A stretch of 64,000 nt of DNA from Intestinibacter sp964449895 (lineage in GTDB: Bacteria; Bacillota; Clostridia; Peptostreptococcales; Peptostreptococcaceae), in assembly GCA_964449895.1 (NCBI GenBank), contig CAYVBY010000003.1, positions 119,800 to 183,799 of the forward strand, read 5' to 3'. A program made the translations under genes and the position numbers. Shown one piece after another: positions 51,045 through 60,165 of this stretch. Each line of letters opens with the position of its first letter. Position 1 is the stretch's first letter. The notes beneath the pieces are model-generated. The model saw nothing but the letters and a program-made list of their open reading frames with translations. It ran no database searches and had not been told where the DNA came from.

Positions 51045-51458
51045 TTATTTATTTGCCAATTTTATATTTTCATCTAAAGTACGTTTAATTATGTAGTTTG
51101 TCATATTTTCAAATTTTATATCGAAGTCGTCTTCGTTAAATAGCATGTATAGAGCAAATAAGTTTGCCTCTCTTTCAGCCTCTTGATTATCTGCTTCAAA
51201 ATTATTTACTCCTGTATGTCCTAATACTATGTGTCCAAGTTCATGTGAACATAATATAGCTTGTGATTTTTCTAAATAAGCTGAATTTATATAAATAAGA
51301 GATTCATTCTCTGAAAGAGATACAAAATAAGCTTTTAGCGAAGGATTAAGTTCAAATTGTCTAATAGAAATTCCTAATTGGTTGCATATTTCAAAAGGAT
51401 TATTTGTATTATAGTATGATTTTAATTTCTCAACGGTATTTTTTATCTTATTACTCAA
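51045..51458 (-). CDS. ImmA/IrrE-family metallo-endopeptidase
   Basis: 137 residues with the zinc motif HELGH in AILCSHELGHIVLGHTG and a downstream Glu-rich helix (NQEAEREANLFALYML), the standard ImmA pattern. In ICEBs1 and phages ImmA cleaves the paired XRE repressor to switch on its target genes. Here the XRE gene lies 20 bases upstream on the same strand, so the pair is likely functional. No integrase, excisionase or phage structural gene is visible nearby. Confidence 0.9.
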   Translation of the reverse strand: MSNKIKNTVEKLKSYYNTNNPFEICNQLGISIRQFELNPSLKAYFVSLSENESLIYINSAYLEKSQAILCSHELGHIVLGHTGVNNFEADNQEAEREANLFALYMLFNEDDFDIKFENMTNYIIKRTLDENIKLANK

Positions 51459-51478
51459 TAAAGGCCTCCCTCTGATAA

Positions 51479-51859
51479 TTATTTATCTCTTTTGTATTTG
51501 TAGCTTATTAATTCTATTTGTTTTAGTAAATCATTGGCAAAATCTATTATCTCCTCATCTGATAATTTTGTAGCATCATATCCTCCATAAGCCATTATAG
51601 TAGGGAGTTTTAAGATAAATTCCATAGCATCTGTAGCATTATTAAATTCAGTCGGAGGATTTTTTTGATCACGACCAAGTAAATAATCAGTTGTAACATC
51701 AAAGTAGTCTGCAATTTTAGTTAATGTAGTTTGATCTGGAAATCTTCTTCCTTGTTCATACATTCCAATAGTACTACTAGAAAGTCCTAAATCTTGACTT
51801 AGCTTAGATTGACTTAGCTTTTTTGATGTTCTTAATTTTTTTAAAATGTCTCCAAACAT
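51479..51859 (-). CDS. XRE-family repressor (ImmR/CI-like)
   Basis: 126 residues. Two upstream in-frame ATGs exist, but AGGAGG lies 7 bases before the ATG at 51859 (MFGDILKKLR), so I use it. The HTH (about residues 8-62) reads LSQSKLSQDLGLSSSTIGMY then EQGRRFPDQTTLTKIADYFD and TDYLLGRD. The C-terminal ~60 residues differ from a LexA-type peptidase domain; cleavage would rely on ImmA. It probably binds the two paired operators in the divergent gap and represses itself and the gene at 52042. Confidence 0.92.
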   Translation of the reverse strand: MFGDILKKLRTSKKLSQSKLSQDLGLSSSTIGMYEQGRRFPDQTTLTKIADYFDVTTDYLLGRDQKNPPTEFNNATDAMEFILKLPTIMAYGGYDATKLSDEEIIDFANDLLKQIELISYKYKRDK

Positions 51860-51891
51860 CGACATACCTCCTTTTATCAATATCATTTTAT

Positions 51892-52017
51892 CACGAAATG
51901 TGTTTTTTATTCAATAAATAAACACAAAGAAGGTAGATTTGTATTTACAAGATAAATATTTGGTGATATTATATATTCGTACACGAAATGTGTTTTTTAG
52001 TAAAAAAAATACACATT
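51892..52017. promoter_or_regulatory. Two operator sites in the divergent gap
   Basis: An identical 18-base sequence CACGAAATGTGTTTTTTA occurs at 51892-51909 and 51982-51999 (90 bases apart). Each opens an inverted repeat: TGTGTTT...AAACACA (51899-51926) and ATGTGT...ACACAT (51988-52016). The first covers the XRE gene promoter side, the second the upstream edge of the unknown gene, as expected for a self-regulating repressor. Confidence 0.7.
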
Positions 52018-52041
52018 AGAGGTATTTAATTGGAGGTAGAA

Positions 52042-52581
52042 ATGAATATGTACCTAGAAGAGTATAAATTTTTTGTTGAAAACAGCCAAAGGAAAATATT
52101 AGATGTAGAAATAAGACATAAGTTTTACAGAAGTTTGTACATAGAGATTCATTTGATGGAGGAGGGGATTTATAAGATATTTTATAATTTTGGAATTAGG
52201 AGTAATGATTTAGTTAGAATAATGATGAACTTTATAAATGATTATCCAAATTATAAAAAAAACTCATTTGAGAAAATTATTAGAGATGAGTTTTTTATTG
52301 AAGTAATGAGAAAAAACGAACCAGTAATTGAAAAAATTATAAGTGGAGATGATAGTAAAAATTTAAAAAAATTACTTGAGAGCTTTCCATTGAAGTCAAT
52401 TACAAGTAAGTATAATAGTATAAATGAATGTACATATATAACCAATATTTATACAGAAAATGAGGGAAGTAAGTATATTTGTTGGAGCAATATTCCGAAA
52501 GAGTGGGAAGCTTTAGAAAATATCATAAAAATTTTATTAAGCTATATAGATAATTTACAAGAAGGATATTTTCCAAAATAA
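52042..52581 (+). CDS. Hypothetical protein controlled by the XRE/ImmA pair
   Basis: 180 residues, soluble, no recognisable family. GGAGGT lies 4 bases before the ATG at 52042 (MNMYLEEYKF); a TTG at 52030 and an ATG at 52048 are alternatives. It is rich in charged and aromatic residues: FYNFGIRSNDLVRIMMNFIN in the middle and WSNIPKEWEALENIIKILLS near the end. It faces the XRE gene across the two operators, so it is the likely target of the ImmA-triggered switch. An effector or stress protein is possible; nothing in the sequence shows the function. Confidence 0.65.
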   Translation: MNMYLEEYKFFVENSQRKILDVEIRHKFYRSLYIEIHLMEEGIYKIFYNFGIRSNDLVRIMMNFINDYPNYKKNSFEKIIRDEFFIEVMRKNEPVIEKIISGDDSKNLKKLLESFPLKSITSKYNSINECTYITNIYTENEGSKYICWSNIPKEWEALENIIKILLSYIDNLQEGYFPK

Positions 52582-52711
52582 AAAATTAGGTGAGGGAAAA
52601 TTGTAGTATAATAAATCTTAATGAAAAATGTATATTATTGATTGCATGTGGCAATTAATTAATTAACAAAGTTATGAACGGAAACTAATATATGTGAGTG
52701 AGGATAAATAT

Positions 52712-55162
52712 ATGATAGAGATACCATTAGATATACTACAAAAATATTACGGGTACAAAACTTTTAGAAAAGGACAAGAAAATATAATAAATAGCATTTT
52801 AGAGGGAGAAGATGTTTTGGCTATAATGCCAACAGGAGGCGGAAAATCTCTATGTTATCAAATACCAGCTTTGTGTGTTGAGGGACTAACTATAGTGATA
52901 TCTCCATTGATATCTCTTATGAAAGATCAGGTAGATACTCTAAATGCTATGGGTATAAAAGCTAGTTACATAAATAGTTCGTTATCTGATAAAGATTATA
53001 TTGAAGTTTTGAATGGGATTGTAAGCGACAAATACAAAATTATATACATAGCTCCAGAGAGACTTGAGAGTTTAGATTTTATAAATACAATAAAAAATAA
53101 ATGCATCTCACAAGTTGCAATTGACGAGGCACATTGCATATCTCAATGGGGACATGATTTTAGAGTAGCTTATAGGAAGATACCTAATTTTATAAACAAT
53201 ATGACTGATAGACCTGTGGTTACTGCTTTTACAGCCACAGCATCTTATGAAGTTAGACAAGATATTTTAAAAATGCTTGGATTAATTAATCCACAGATAT
53301 ATATAACTGGATTTGATAGAGAAAATTTATATATAAATATAGTTAAATCACAAGCTAAGAATAAATATTTACTTTCTTATTTAGAAAATCACAAAAAAGA
53401 AAGTGGAATAATTTATGCCTCAACTAGAAAAGAAGTGGATAATATTTATGAAGGATTATTAAAAAGAGGTATAAATGTTCTTAAATATCATGCAGGTATG
53501 TCTGCTCAAGATAGAAAAAGCAGTCAAGAGCAATTTATACATGATAAAGTTAATATAATGGTTGCTACTAATGCTTTTGGTATGGGGATTGATAAGCCTG
53601 ATATAAGATGGGTAATTCACTATAATCTTCCACAAAGTATAGAAAATTATTATCAAGAAATAGGTAGAGCTGGTAGAGATGGACAGAAAAGTGAATGTAT
53701 TTTACTTTTTTCGCCATCAGATATAGCTACACAAAAGTATCTAATAGAAGTAAGTACAGAAAATCAAAATAGAAAAATTGTACAGTATAATAAACTTCAA
53801 AATATAATTGATTTTGTTTATAGTAATTCTTGTTATAGAAAGATTATATTAGAGTATTTTGGTGAAGTTGGAAATTGTGAATGTAATAATTGCAGCAATT
53901 GTTTAAATCAAGGTGAAATAATAGACAAAACTTTGGATGCACAAAAGGTTATTTCTTGTATTTTTAGAATGAAAAGACCTTATGGAATAAACACTATAGT
54001 TATGGTACTTAGAGCATCAAAAAACAAAAAGATTTTGGAACTTGGATTTGATAAGCTTAGTACTTATGGAATAATGAAAGATTACAAAGAAGAAGAATTA
54101 AAAAATTTCATAAATATGCTTATATCTCATGGATTTTTAGAAATGAAAGAAAATCCAGGGCAAAAGGGAAGTTTTCCAACTGTAATTTTAAACAATCAAT
54201 CTATGAAAGTTTTGAAGGGCGAAGTTAAAGTTGAGTTTAAGGAAGTAAAAATTCAAAAACAAGTAAAAGTAGAAAATGAATTATTTGATAAATTATCTAA
54301 ATTAAGAATAGACATAGCCACAGAAGAAAAAATAGCTCCATATATGGTATTTGGAGATGCTACTCTTATTTGTATGACTGAAACTTATCCAACAAATCAA
54401 AGTGAAATGTTAGATATATCAGGAGTAGGTCAAATAAAATATCAAAAATATGGTGAAAAATTTATAGAAATAATAAAAAATTATATTTTAGAAAATAAAA
54501 TAGATAAAGATTCTATAAATAAAAAATCAAAAGAAAATGAACAAGATAGTAAATTTTTTAAAGTTGATACTGATAAACAACTCTATGAATTATTAAAAAA
54601 TTTAAGAAATAAATTTGCTAGAGAACAAGGATTACCTTATCAAATGATAATGCATAAAGATACACTAAAAGAAATCAGCGGAAGATATCCATTAGATTTA
54701 GATAAATTAAAGGATATAGGTGGAATGGGTCCTAAAAAAATTGAAAGATACGGAAACTCTATAATAAATTTAGTAAAAAATTATGTATCAGAAAATAATA
54801 TAAAAGTTAATTGGAATGACAAAAAAAGAAAAAAACTTATTTTAGATGGAGAAAGTAGAAAACCAAAAGAAATTGCATTAGATTTATTAAATCAAGGTAT
54901 AGATATTAGAAAAGTTAGCAATGATTTGGAAATTTCAGTATCTACTATATTAGGTTATGTTTATGATTATATAAAAGAAGAAAATAAGCTAAACTTTAAT
55001 TTTGATCCTACAATATATTATTGTGAAGATGAGAAAGAATTAATAATAAAAAGTATAAACAAATATGGAGAGGAGAAAATATCTGATATAAAAAAATCTC
55101 TTCCAGATTATATAAAATACGAAAGTATAAGGGCTGTAATAATTGAAAAATATATAAGTTAA
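52712..55162 (+). CDS. recQ: ATP-dependent DNA helicase RecQ
   Basis: About 816 residues; a GTG six codons earlier (52694) is an alternative start, but GTGAGGA fits the ATG. Helicase motifs are GYKTFRKGQENIINS, MPTGGGKSLCYQIP (Walker A), AIDEAHCISQWGHDF (DEAH) and QEIGRAGRDG. The zinc site has cysteines in CECNNCSNC, followed by the RQC domain. Two HRDC domains follow (about 535-605 and 635-710), then a C-terminal HTH-like module (ALDLLNQGIDIRKVSNDLEI). It unwinds DNA for recombination and fork repair. The double HRDC and C-terminal HTH are features of a subset of long RecQ proteins. Confidence 0.95.
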   Translation: MIEIPLDILQKYYGYKTFRKGQENIINSILEGEDVLAIMPTGGGKSLCYQIPALCVEGLTIVISPLISLMKDQVDTLNAMGIKASYINSSLSDKDYIEVLNGIVSDKYKIIYIAPERLESLDFINTIKNKCISQVAIDEAHCISQWGHDFRVAYRKIPNFINNMTDRPVVTAFTATASYEVRQDILKMLGLINPQIYITGFDRENLYINIVKSQAKNKYLLSYLENHKKESGIIYASTRKEVDNIYEGLLKRGINVLKYHAGMSAQDRKSSQEQFIHDKVNIMVATNAFGMGIDKPDIRWVIHYNLPQSIENYYQEIGRAGRDGQKSECILLFSPSDIATQKYLIEVSTENQNRKIVQYNKLQNIIDFVYSNSCYRKIILEYFGEVGNCECNNCSNCLNQGEIIDKTLDAQKVISCIFRMKRPYGINTIVMVLRASKNKKILELGFDKLSTYGIMKDYKEEELKNFINMLISHGFLEMKENPGQKGSFPTVILNNQSMKVLKGEVKVEFKEVKIQKQVKVENELFDKLSKLRIDIATEEKIAPYMVFGDATLICMTETYPTNQSEMLDISGVGQIKYQKYGEKFIEIIKNYILENKIDKDSINKKSKENEQDSKFFKVDTDKQLYELLKNLRNKFAREQGLPYQMIMHKDTLKEISGRYPLDLDKLKDIGGMGPKKIERYGNSIINLVKNYVSENNIKVNWNDKKRKKLILDGESRKPKEIALDLLNQGIDIRKVSNDLEISVSTILGYVYDYIKEENKLNFNFDPTIYYCEDEKELIIKSINKYGEEKISDIKKSLPDYIKYESIRAVIIEKYIS

Positions 55163-55188
55163 AAACTAGGTTAAATGCCTAGTTTTTT
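55161..55188 (+). terminator. Rho-independent terminator of recQ
   Basis: AAAAACTAGG, a 7-base loop and CCTAGTTTTTT. The hairpin begins inside the stop codon. Confidence 0.92.
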
Positions 55189-55263
55189 CTTTAAAACGAT
55201 AGAAAATAATATGCATAAAGTATAAAATAATTATGAAAAATAAAAAGGGAAAGGAATTTGTAT

Positions 55264-55674
55264 ATGGATTTTCAAAAGATAATAGATTTTAGAAATAATT
55301 CTCAAGGATTTACTATGGAAAATGGAATAAAAATAACAAAAGTTAGAGAAGGTTACGCGGAAGGTGAAATTGAAATAACAGAAAAGCATTTAAATATGTC
55401 AAAGGGAATACATGGAGGTTGTATATTTTCATTAGCAGATTCAGTTGCAGGTTCAGCTGTTTGGTCTAGAGGAAATAAAGCTACAACTAGTAATAGTAAT
55501 ATAAGCTTTTTAAGACCAACTTTTGGAGTGAAAAAACTTATAGCAAAGGCTAGAGAGATAAAATATGGAAAAAATCTTTTAGTATATGATGTTGATGTGG
55601 AGGATGAAAAGGGAACTTTAGTCGCTAAAGCTACAGTAACTTATTTTAATTTAGGAAAAAAATTAGAATTGTAA
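55264..55674 (+). CDS. PaaI-family hotdog thioesterase
   Basis: 136 residues; AAAGGA lies before the ATG at 55264 (MDFQKIIDFR), preferred over the TTG at 55258. The hotdog fold shows HLNMSKGIHGGCIFSLADS (with the His-Gly-Gly motif) and ATTSNSNISFLRPT. It probably hydrolyses an acyl- or aryl-CoA such as phenylacetyl-CoA. Monocistronic. Confidence 0.9.
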   Translation: MDFQKIIDFRNNSQGFTMENGIKITKVREGYAEGEIEITEKHLNMSKGIHGGCIFSLADSVAGSAVWSRGNKATTSNSNISFLRPTFGVKKLIAKAREIKYGKNLLVYDVDVEDEKGTLVAKATVTYFNLGKKLEL

Positions 55675-55816
55675 TAAATTATCATAAAAATAGTGAAATT
55701 TATATTTAGTATGAAAAAGTAAAATTTAGTAGTATAATATTAACTATGATAAAAAGACTTTGCATAGATTTGTAGATTCTTAATTTAAAAATTAAATAAG
55801 GAGTGGGAGTATTCAT

Positions 55817-56485
55817 ATGAAATTAAAAAAATTATTAGCGTTATTTACGATTTGTATGCTTTTACTAACTGGATGTAACAGTGACAAAAAATATAATGAA
55901 TTTATGGAAAATGGAATTGAAGCAGTTAAGCAAGAGCAATATAACGATGCATTACGTTATTTCAGTTCAGCACTTGAAGAAAAAGAAGGAGATTCAGAAG
56001 CAACTTCTTTATATAAACAAGTAGAAAAAATTCTTGAAGCTAAAGCTAAAATGAATGCAGAATTATATGATAGTGCTATAAAAGTATGTGATGAAATAAT
56101 GTTAAGTGAAAGTAATAGCACTGCAGTAAAAGACATAGCAACAAAATTAAAGGAAGAATGTGAAAAATTAAAAAAAGAAAAAAATACTGACTCAAAAGAT
56201 GAAGATAATAAATCAGAGAAAAATGAAAGTTCAAGCGAAGAAGATGATGAATATAGTGTAGTTTTTAATGACGAATTAAAAGGACAAATAAAAAATGCAG
56301 GAGCAGCATATGTAGAATACTATTTACAAACTGAACAAGTAATAAGTCCAAGTAATTTTGCAAACCAAGCTTTTGAAGATACAGAAAATGATACTCCTTT
56401 AGGAGAATATAAAGAAGAAGGTAGAAAAATATTTGTAGATGCTTTTAAAGAAGCATATGAAGCTAAAGGTAATAAATATTATTAA
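55817..56485 (+). CDS. TPR-like lipoprotein
   Basis: 222 residues with a signal peptide and lipobox LLTGC (Cys20). The next ~110 residues form two or three TPR-like helices (NGIEAVKQEQYNDALRYFSS, AELYDSAIKVCDEIM). A very acidic linker (about 125-147) follows, then a short C-terminal segment ending EAKGNKYY. It is an outer-surface lipoprotein, perhaps a scaffold for envelope proteins. No enzymatic motif. Monocistronic, with strong terminator. Confidence 0.83.
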   Translation: MKLKKLLALFTICMLLLTGCNSDKKYNEFMENGIEAVKQEQYNDALRYFSSALEEKEGDSEATSLYKQVEKILEAKAKMNAELYDSAIKVCDEIMLSESNSTAVKDIATKLKEECEKLKKEKNTDSKDEDNKSEKNESSSEEDDEYSVVFNDELKGQIKNAGAAYVEYYLQTEQVISPSNFANQAFEDTENDTPLGEYKEEGRKIFVDAFKEAYEAKGNKYY

Positions 56486-56488
56486 AAA

Positions 56489-56538
56489 TAAACAAGCATG
56501 TTGTTTACAAATTATGTAAATAACATGCTTGTTATTTT
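56489..56538 (+). terminator. Terminator after the TPR lipoprotein gene
   Basis: AACAAGCATGTT and AACATGCTTGTT enclose a second small stem (GTTTACA / TGTAAAT) and end in ATTTTTG. Confidence 0.88.
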
Positions 56539-56540
56539 TG

Positions 56541-56589
56541 TTGACAATATTTTGTTTTTATTGACAATATAAAAAAATAAAACTATATT
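56541..56589 (+). promoter_or_regulatory. Duplicated TTGACAATAT and -10 before fdhD
   Basis: TTGACAATAT occurs at 56541-56550 and 56561-56570, exactly 20 bases apart. The second forms a promoter with TATATT at 56584-56589 (17-base spacer). A TATAAT at 56595-56600 is an alternative. Confidence 0.65.
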
Positions 56590-56641
56590 TAAAATATAAT
56601 ACGTATTTTAAATAGTAAAAATAAAAAATAGGAGGTTTACT

Positions 56642-57460
56642 ATGGAGAATATATATATAAAAAAAAATACAAATGATTACGATGTAAAAAATCGTCTAGT
56701 AGATTATGAATACAAGACAAGTTTTGATTTTGAAGTAGTAAAAGTTAAAGAAATATCTAATAAAAAAGAAATGGAAACTATTATAGGAGAATTTCCACTT
56801 TCATTAGTTTTAAATGGAGAATATTCAAATACATTTTTATGTACACCAGAAAACTTAGATCAACTAGTAGCTGGTTTTTTAGTGAATAAAGGAATTGTAA
56901 AAACTAAAAAAGATATAAATAGCATTGAAATAGATTTTGAAAATAGAGTAGTTTATGCAAATATAGTAAAAAATGAAATTGACGATGATGGAGAAAGATT
57001 TTATTTAAATAATTTAGATTATATGAATTTAAAACCTATAGAAAAAAACGATACAAAAATAAAAGTAAGTAATATATATTCAGTAATGAAAGAAAATTTA
57101 ACTTCTTCAGAGTTATTTAAAAATACTGGAGGAGTTCATAGTGTTGCTATTTATGATAATAAAGAGCTTATTGTAATTAGAGAAGATGTTGCTAGACACA
57201 ATGCGATGGATAAGTCTATAGGATATTGTTTATTAAATGAAATAGACTTAAAAAATAAAATAATATTTGTAAGTGGTAGAATTTCTTGCGAAATGATTTT
57301 AAAAGCTGCTAAAGCAGGTATTCCAATAGTAATTTCTAAATCAGCTCCTACTAATTTATCTATTGAAATTGCAAAAAAATTAAATATAACTTTAGCTGGA
57401 TTTGTTAGAGGAGAAAGAATGAATATATATACAAATTCACATAGAATAATTTTTGAATAA
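56642..57460 (+). CDS. fdhD: FdhD-like formate dehydrogenase accessory sulfurtransferase
   Basis: 272 residues. Family features are PLSLVLNGEYSNTFLCTPEN, LVAGFLVNKGIV, FKNTGGVHSVAIYDN, IREDVARHNAMDKSIGYCLL, VSGRISCEMILKAAKAGIP and LAGFVRGERMNIYTN. FdhD hands sulfur to the molybdenum or tungsten cofactor of formate dehydrogenase. The Cys-x-x-Cys loop that carries the persulfide in E. coli (Cys121/Cys124) is absent: no cysteine lies between residue 67 and about 203. Either another residue does the job or this copy binds the cofactor without sulfur transfer. AGGAGG precedes the ATG. Confidence 0.88.
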   Translation: MENIYIKKNTNDYDVKNRLVDYEYKTSFDFEVVKVKEISNKKEMETIIGEFPLSLVLNGEYSNTFLCTPENLDQLVAGFLVNKGIVKTKKDINSIEIDFENRVVYANIVKNEIDDDGERFYLNNLDYMNLKPIEKNDTKIKVSNIYSVMKENLTSSELFKNTGGVHSVAIYDNKELIVIREDVARHNAMDKSIGYCLLNEIDLKNKIIFVSGRISCEMILKAAKAGIPIVISKSAPTNLSIEIAKKLNITLAGFVRGERMNIYTNSHRIIFE

Positions 57461-57592
57461 GTTAATATATAAAATATTTAATATGTAAAATTCAACGAAT
57501 ATTTAGAAAAATTGAAAAATTTGTCTAAATATGTGTTATTTTATCAAATAAAGTGCTAAAATAATATAAAAAATAATTAGGAGATGATTTAA

Positions 57593-58684
57593 ATGATGGG
57601 GAACTATAATGTATATCTTCCAAGTTATTCAGTAGGAGAAGAGTGTTATAAAGAGATACCACAAGTAACACGTAGATTTGGAAGCAAAGCAATTGTAATA
57701 GGGGGCAGAACTGCTATAGAAAAGTCTCGTCAAGCAATAATTGATGGTGTAGAAGGTTCAAAATTGGAAATAATAGACTTCGTAGTATATGGCAATGATG
57801 CTACATATGAAAATGTTGAAAAATTAATATCAGATAAAAGAGTTATAGATGCAGATATGATATTTGCAGTAGGCGGAGGTCGTGCTGTAGATACTTGTAA
57901 AGTTGTTGCAGACAAAATGGATAAGCCAATATTTACATTTCCAACTTTAGGTTCAAACTGCGCAGCGACAACTGCAATATGTGTTATGTATAATGAAGAT
58001 CACACATTTAAAAATTATTATTATTTAGATGCTCCAGCAGACCATACATTCATAAATACTAAGATAATAGCTGAATCACCAGAAGATTTACTTTGGGCAG
58101 GTATAGGTGATGGTTTATCTAAAGAATGTGAAGCTGTTTATTCTTCAAAAGAAGTAGAATTACAGCATACACCTTTAATGGGACTTGCTGTAAGTAGTAT
58201 ATGTACAACTCCACTTGTCAAATATGGCAAAAAAGCATTAGAAGATTGCAAAAATAATAAAAATTCTTATGAATTAGAGCAAGTAGCACTTTGTATAATT
58301 GTAAGTACAGGAATCGTTTCAAATTTAACTACAACAGAAAATGACTATTACTACAATAGTTCATTAGCTCATGCTTTCTATAATGGTGCGACTTTAGTAG
58401 AAGGCATAAGAGGATTACATGGTGAAATAGTTTCATTTGGTGTTTTAGCTTTACTTACTTGTGCAGGTGAAATTGAAAAAAGAAATGAAATAGCTAATTT
58501 TAATAAAGAGCTAGGATTACCAGTTTGTTTAGCTGATATAGGTATAGATAAAAGTGGTATACAAACAATAGTAGACAAGGCAGTTACTTTAGTTGAGTGG
58601 AATGCTATAAAAAATAGGGTAACAAAAGAAATGTTTGCAAAAGCTATATCTGATTGTGATGATTATGGACTTAATTTAAAATAA
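57593..58684 (+). CDS. Iron-containing alcohol dehydrogenase (GldA-like)
   Basis: 363 residues. The NAD site has AVGGGRAVDTCKVVAD, and the metal ligands fit the GldA pattern: Asp in GIGDGLSKECEA, His in SLAHAFYNGATL and His in RGLHGEIVSFG. Substrates in this family are glycerol, 1,2-propanediol and related diols or hydroxy-ketones; the sequence does not choose. Two ATGs open the frame after AGGAGATG. Monocistronic. Confidence 0.9.
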   Translation: MMGNYNVYLPSYSVGEECYKEIPQVTRRFGSKAIVIGGRTAIEKSRQAIIDGVEGSKLEIIDFVVYGNDATYENVEKLISDKRVIDADMIFAVGGGRAVDTCKVVADKMDKPIFTFPTLGSNCAATTAICVMYNEDHTFKNYYYLDAPADHTFINTKIIAESPEDLLWAGIGDGLSKECEAVYSSKEVELQHTPLMGLAVSSICTTPLVKYGKKALEDCKNNKNSYELEQVALCIIVSTGIVSNLTTTENDYYYNSSLAHAFYNGATLVEGIRGLHGEIVSFGVLALLTCAGEIEKRNEIANFNKELGLPVCLADIGIDKSGIQTIVDKAVTLVEWNAIKNRVTKEMFAKAISDCDDYGLNLK

Positions 58685-58707
58685 TTTATTTAAAATTTAT
58701 ATATTAT

Positions 58708-58746
58708 AAGAGATACTAACATATACTTGTTTGTATCTCTTTTTTA
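58708..58746 (+). terminator. Terminator of the GldA-like gene
   Basis: AAGAGATAC and GTATCTCTTTTTT around a 16-base loop. Confidence 0.88.
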
Positions 58747-58902
58747 TGTTCAAAAGGTGAATATTTATAAGATTATAAGTTTAAATTATATTAGATAGTT
58801 TATGGATTGTTGTTAATATTGTGTACATAAATAAATTTTATTATACAAATGTAAAGCATAGTATATTTAGTGGATAAAATAAATTAAATAGGAGAATGAA
58901 AA

Positions 58903-59316
58903 ATGAAAGAAAAATTAGTTAGATTTATGCAAGGAAGATATGGAAATGATCAAATGAATAGTTTTTTAATGAAATTATTTTTAGTAGAACTTTTATTATC
59001 GATTTTATTAAGAGGTATAAGTAGAGGCTTATCTAATACAATGTATTATTTAGGATTTGCAACTATAATATATGTGTATTATAGATTATTTTCTAGAAAT
59101 ATTTATAAAAGAGCTTCTGAAAATCAAGCGTTTTTAAATAAAACAGCAAATATAAGAAATAAAATAAATAATCAAAAATCTATTATAGCTCAAAGAAAAA
59201 CTCATCATATATACAAATGTCCTACATGCAAACAAAAGGTTAGAGTTCCAAGGGGCAAAGGGAAAATAAGCATTCACTGCCCAAAATGTCATACTGATTT
59301 CATAAAAAGGAGCTAG
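58903..59316 (+). CDS. Small membrane protein with a C-terminal zinc ribbon
   Basis: 137 residues. Two hydrophobic helices (about 24-40 and 48-65) are followed by a basic linker and a zinc ribbon with two CxxC pairs: YKCPTCKQKVRVP and IHCPKCHTDF. It stands 3 bases before the DUF5685 gene and is part of a three-gene operon ending in a J-domain protein. The family has no name I know. RBS GGAG. Confidence 0.78.
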   Translation: MKEKLVRFMQGRYGNDQMNSFLMKLFLVELLLSILLRGISRGLSNTMYYLGFATIIYVYYRLFSRNIYKRASENQAFLNKTANIRNKINNQKSIIAQRKTHHIYKCPTCKQKVRVPRGKGKISIHCPKCHTDFIKRS

Positions 59317-59319
59317 AGG

Positions 59320-60165
59320 ATGTTTGGATATGTTCTTATAAATAAAGATGAACTTAGGTTTAAAGAATATGATGTATATAGGTCCTATTATTGTGGTATG
59401 TGCCAGGTTTTAAAAAAGAGAAGTGGAAGTCTTGCGCAGATTACTTTAAATTATGACATGACTTTTTTACAGATTTTACTTACAAGCCTTTATGAGCCAG
59501 ATACGAAATTGGAGGTATTTAGATGTAAACTACATCCTTTAAAAAAAACTATTAAAAGGACAAATGAAATTACTAAATATATAGCTGATATGAATTTATT
59601 TTTATCTTATTTGAAGTGTGTGGATGATTGGAAGGATGAAAAAAAATTTAGCAGAAAGATATATTCGTTTTTAATAAATAGAAAAATAAAAAAAATAAGG
59701 AAAATTTATCCTGAAAAAACCGATAAATTAGAAAGCATATTAAATGCTTCATCTGAATATGAAAACAAAGGAATTTACGATATAGATAAAATATCAGCAT
59801 ATTCAGGAGAGTTAATGGTTCATATTTTTTTATATAGAGAAGATGAATGGAGAGAGTCTTTATACAAAATGGGATTTTTTCTAGGAAAATATATATATCT
59901 GATAGATGCCTATGAGGATATAGAAAAGGACATGAAAAAGGGTAATTACAATCCTTTTACAAAAATATACAAAAATGAAAATTTTGATGATTTTGTTCAA
60001 AAAATTTTAACTATGATGATTTCAGAATGTGCTAGAGAATTTGAGAATTTACCTATTATTGAAGATGTGGATATTTTAAGAAATATTTTATATTCAGGAA
60101 TTTGGTCAAAATATAAAATTGTTAGAAATAAGAGAGAAAAACTAGAGGAGGAAAAAAATGACTGA
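59320..60165 (+). CDS. DUF5685 family protein
   Basis: 281 residues, soluble. It starts MFGYVLINKDELRFKEYDVY then RSYYCGMCQVLKKRSG, with Cys-Gly-x-Cys, and continues NYDMTFLQILLTSLYEPD, a segment typical of DUF5685. Later it has GFFLGKYIYLIDAYEDIEKD, which resembles the acidic helices of trans-prenyltransferase-like folds; function unproven. It overlaps the J-domain gene by 8 bases, which suggests translational coupling and a shared role. Confidence 0.85.
   Translation: MFGYVLINKDELRFKEYDVYRSYYCGMCQVLKKRSGSLAQITLNYDMTFLQILLTSLYEPDTKLEVFRCKLHPLKKTIKRTNEITKYIADMNLFLSYLKCVDDWKDEKKFSRKIYSFLINRKIKKIRKIYPEKTDKLESILNASSEYENKGIYDIDKISAYSGELMVHIFLYREDEWRESLYKMGFFLGKYIYLIDAYEDIEKDMKKGNYNPFTKIYKNENFDDFVQKILTMMISECAREFENLPIIEDVDILRNILYSGIWSKYKIVRNKREKLEEEKND

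Noticed and set aside
51045..52581. Prophage
   Set aside because: Only an XRE/ImmA pair and one unknown gene; no integrase, structural or lysis genes within this window.
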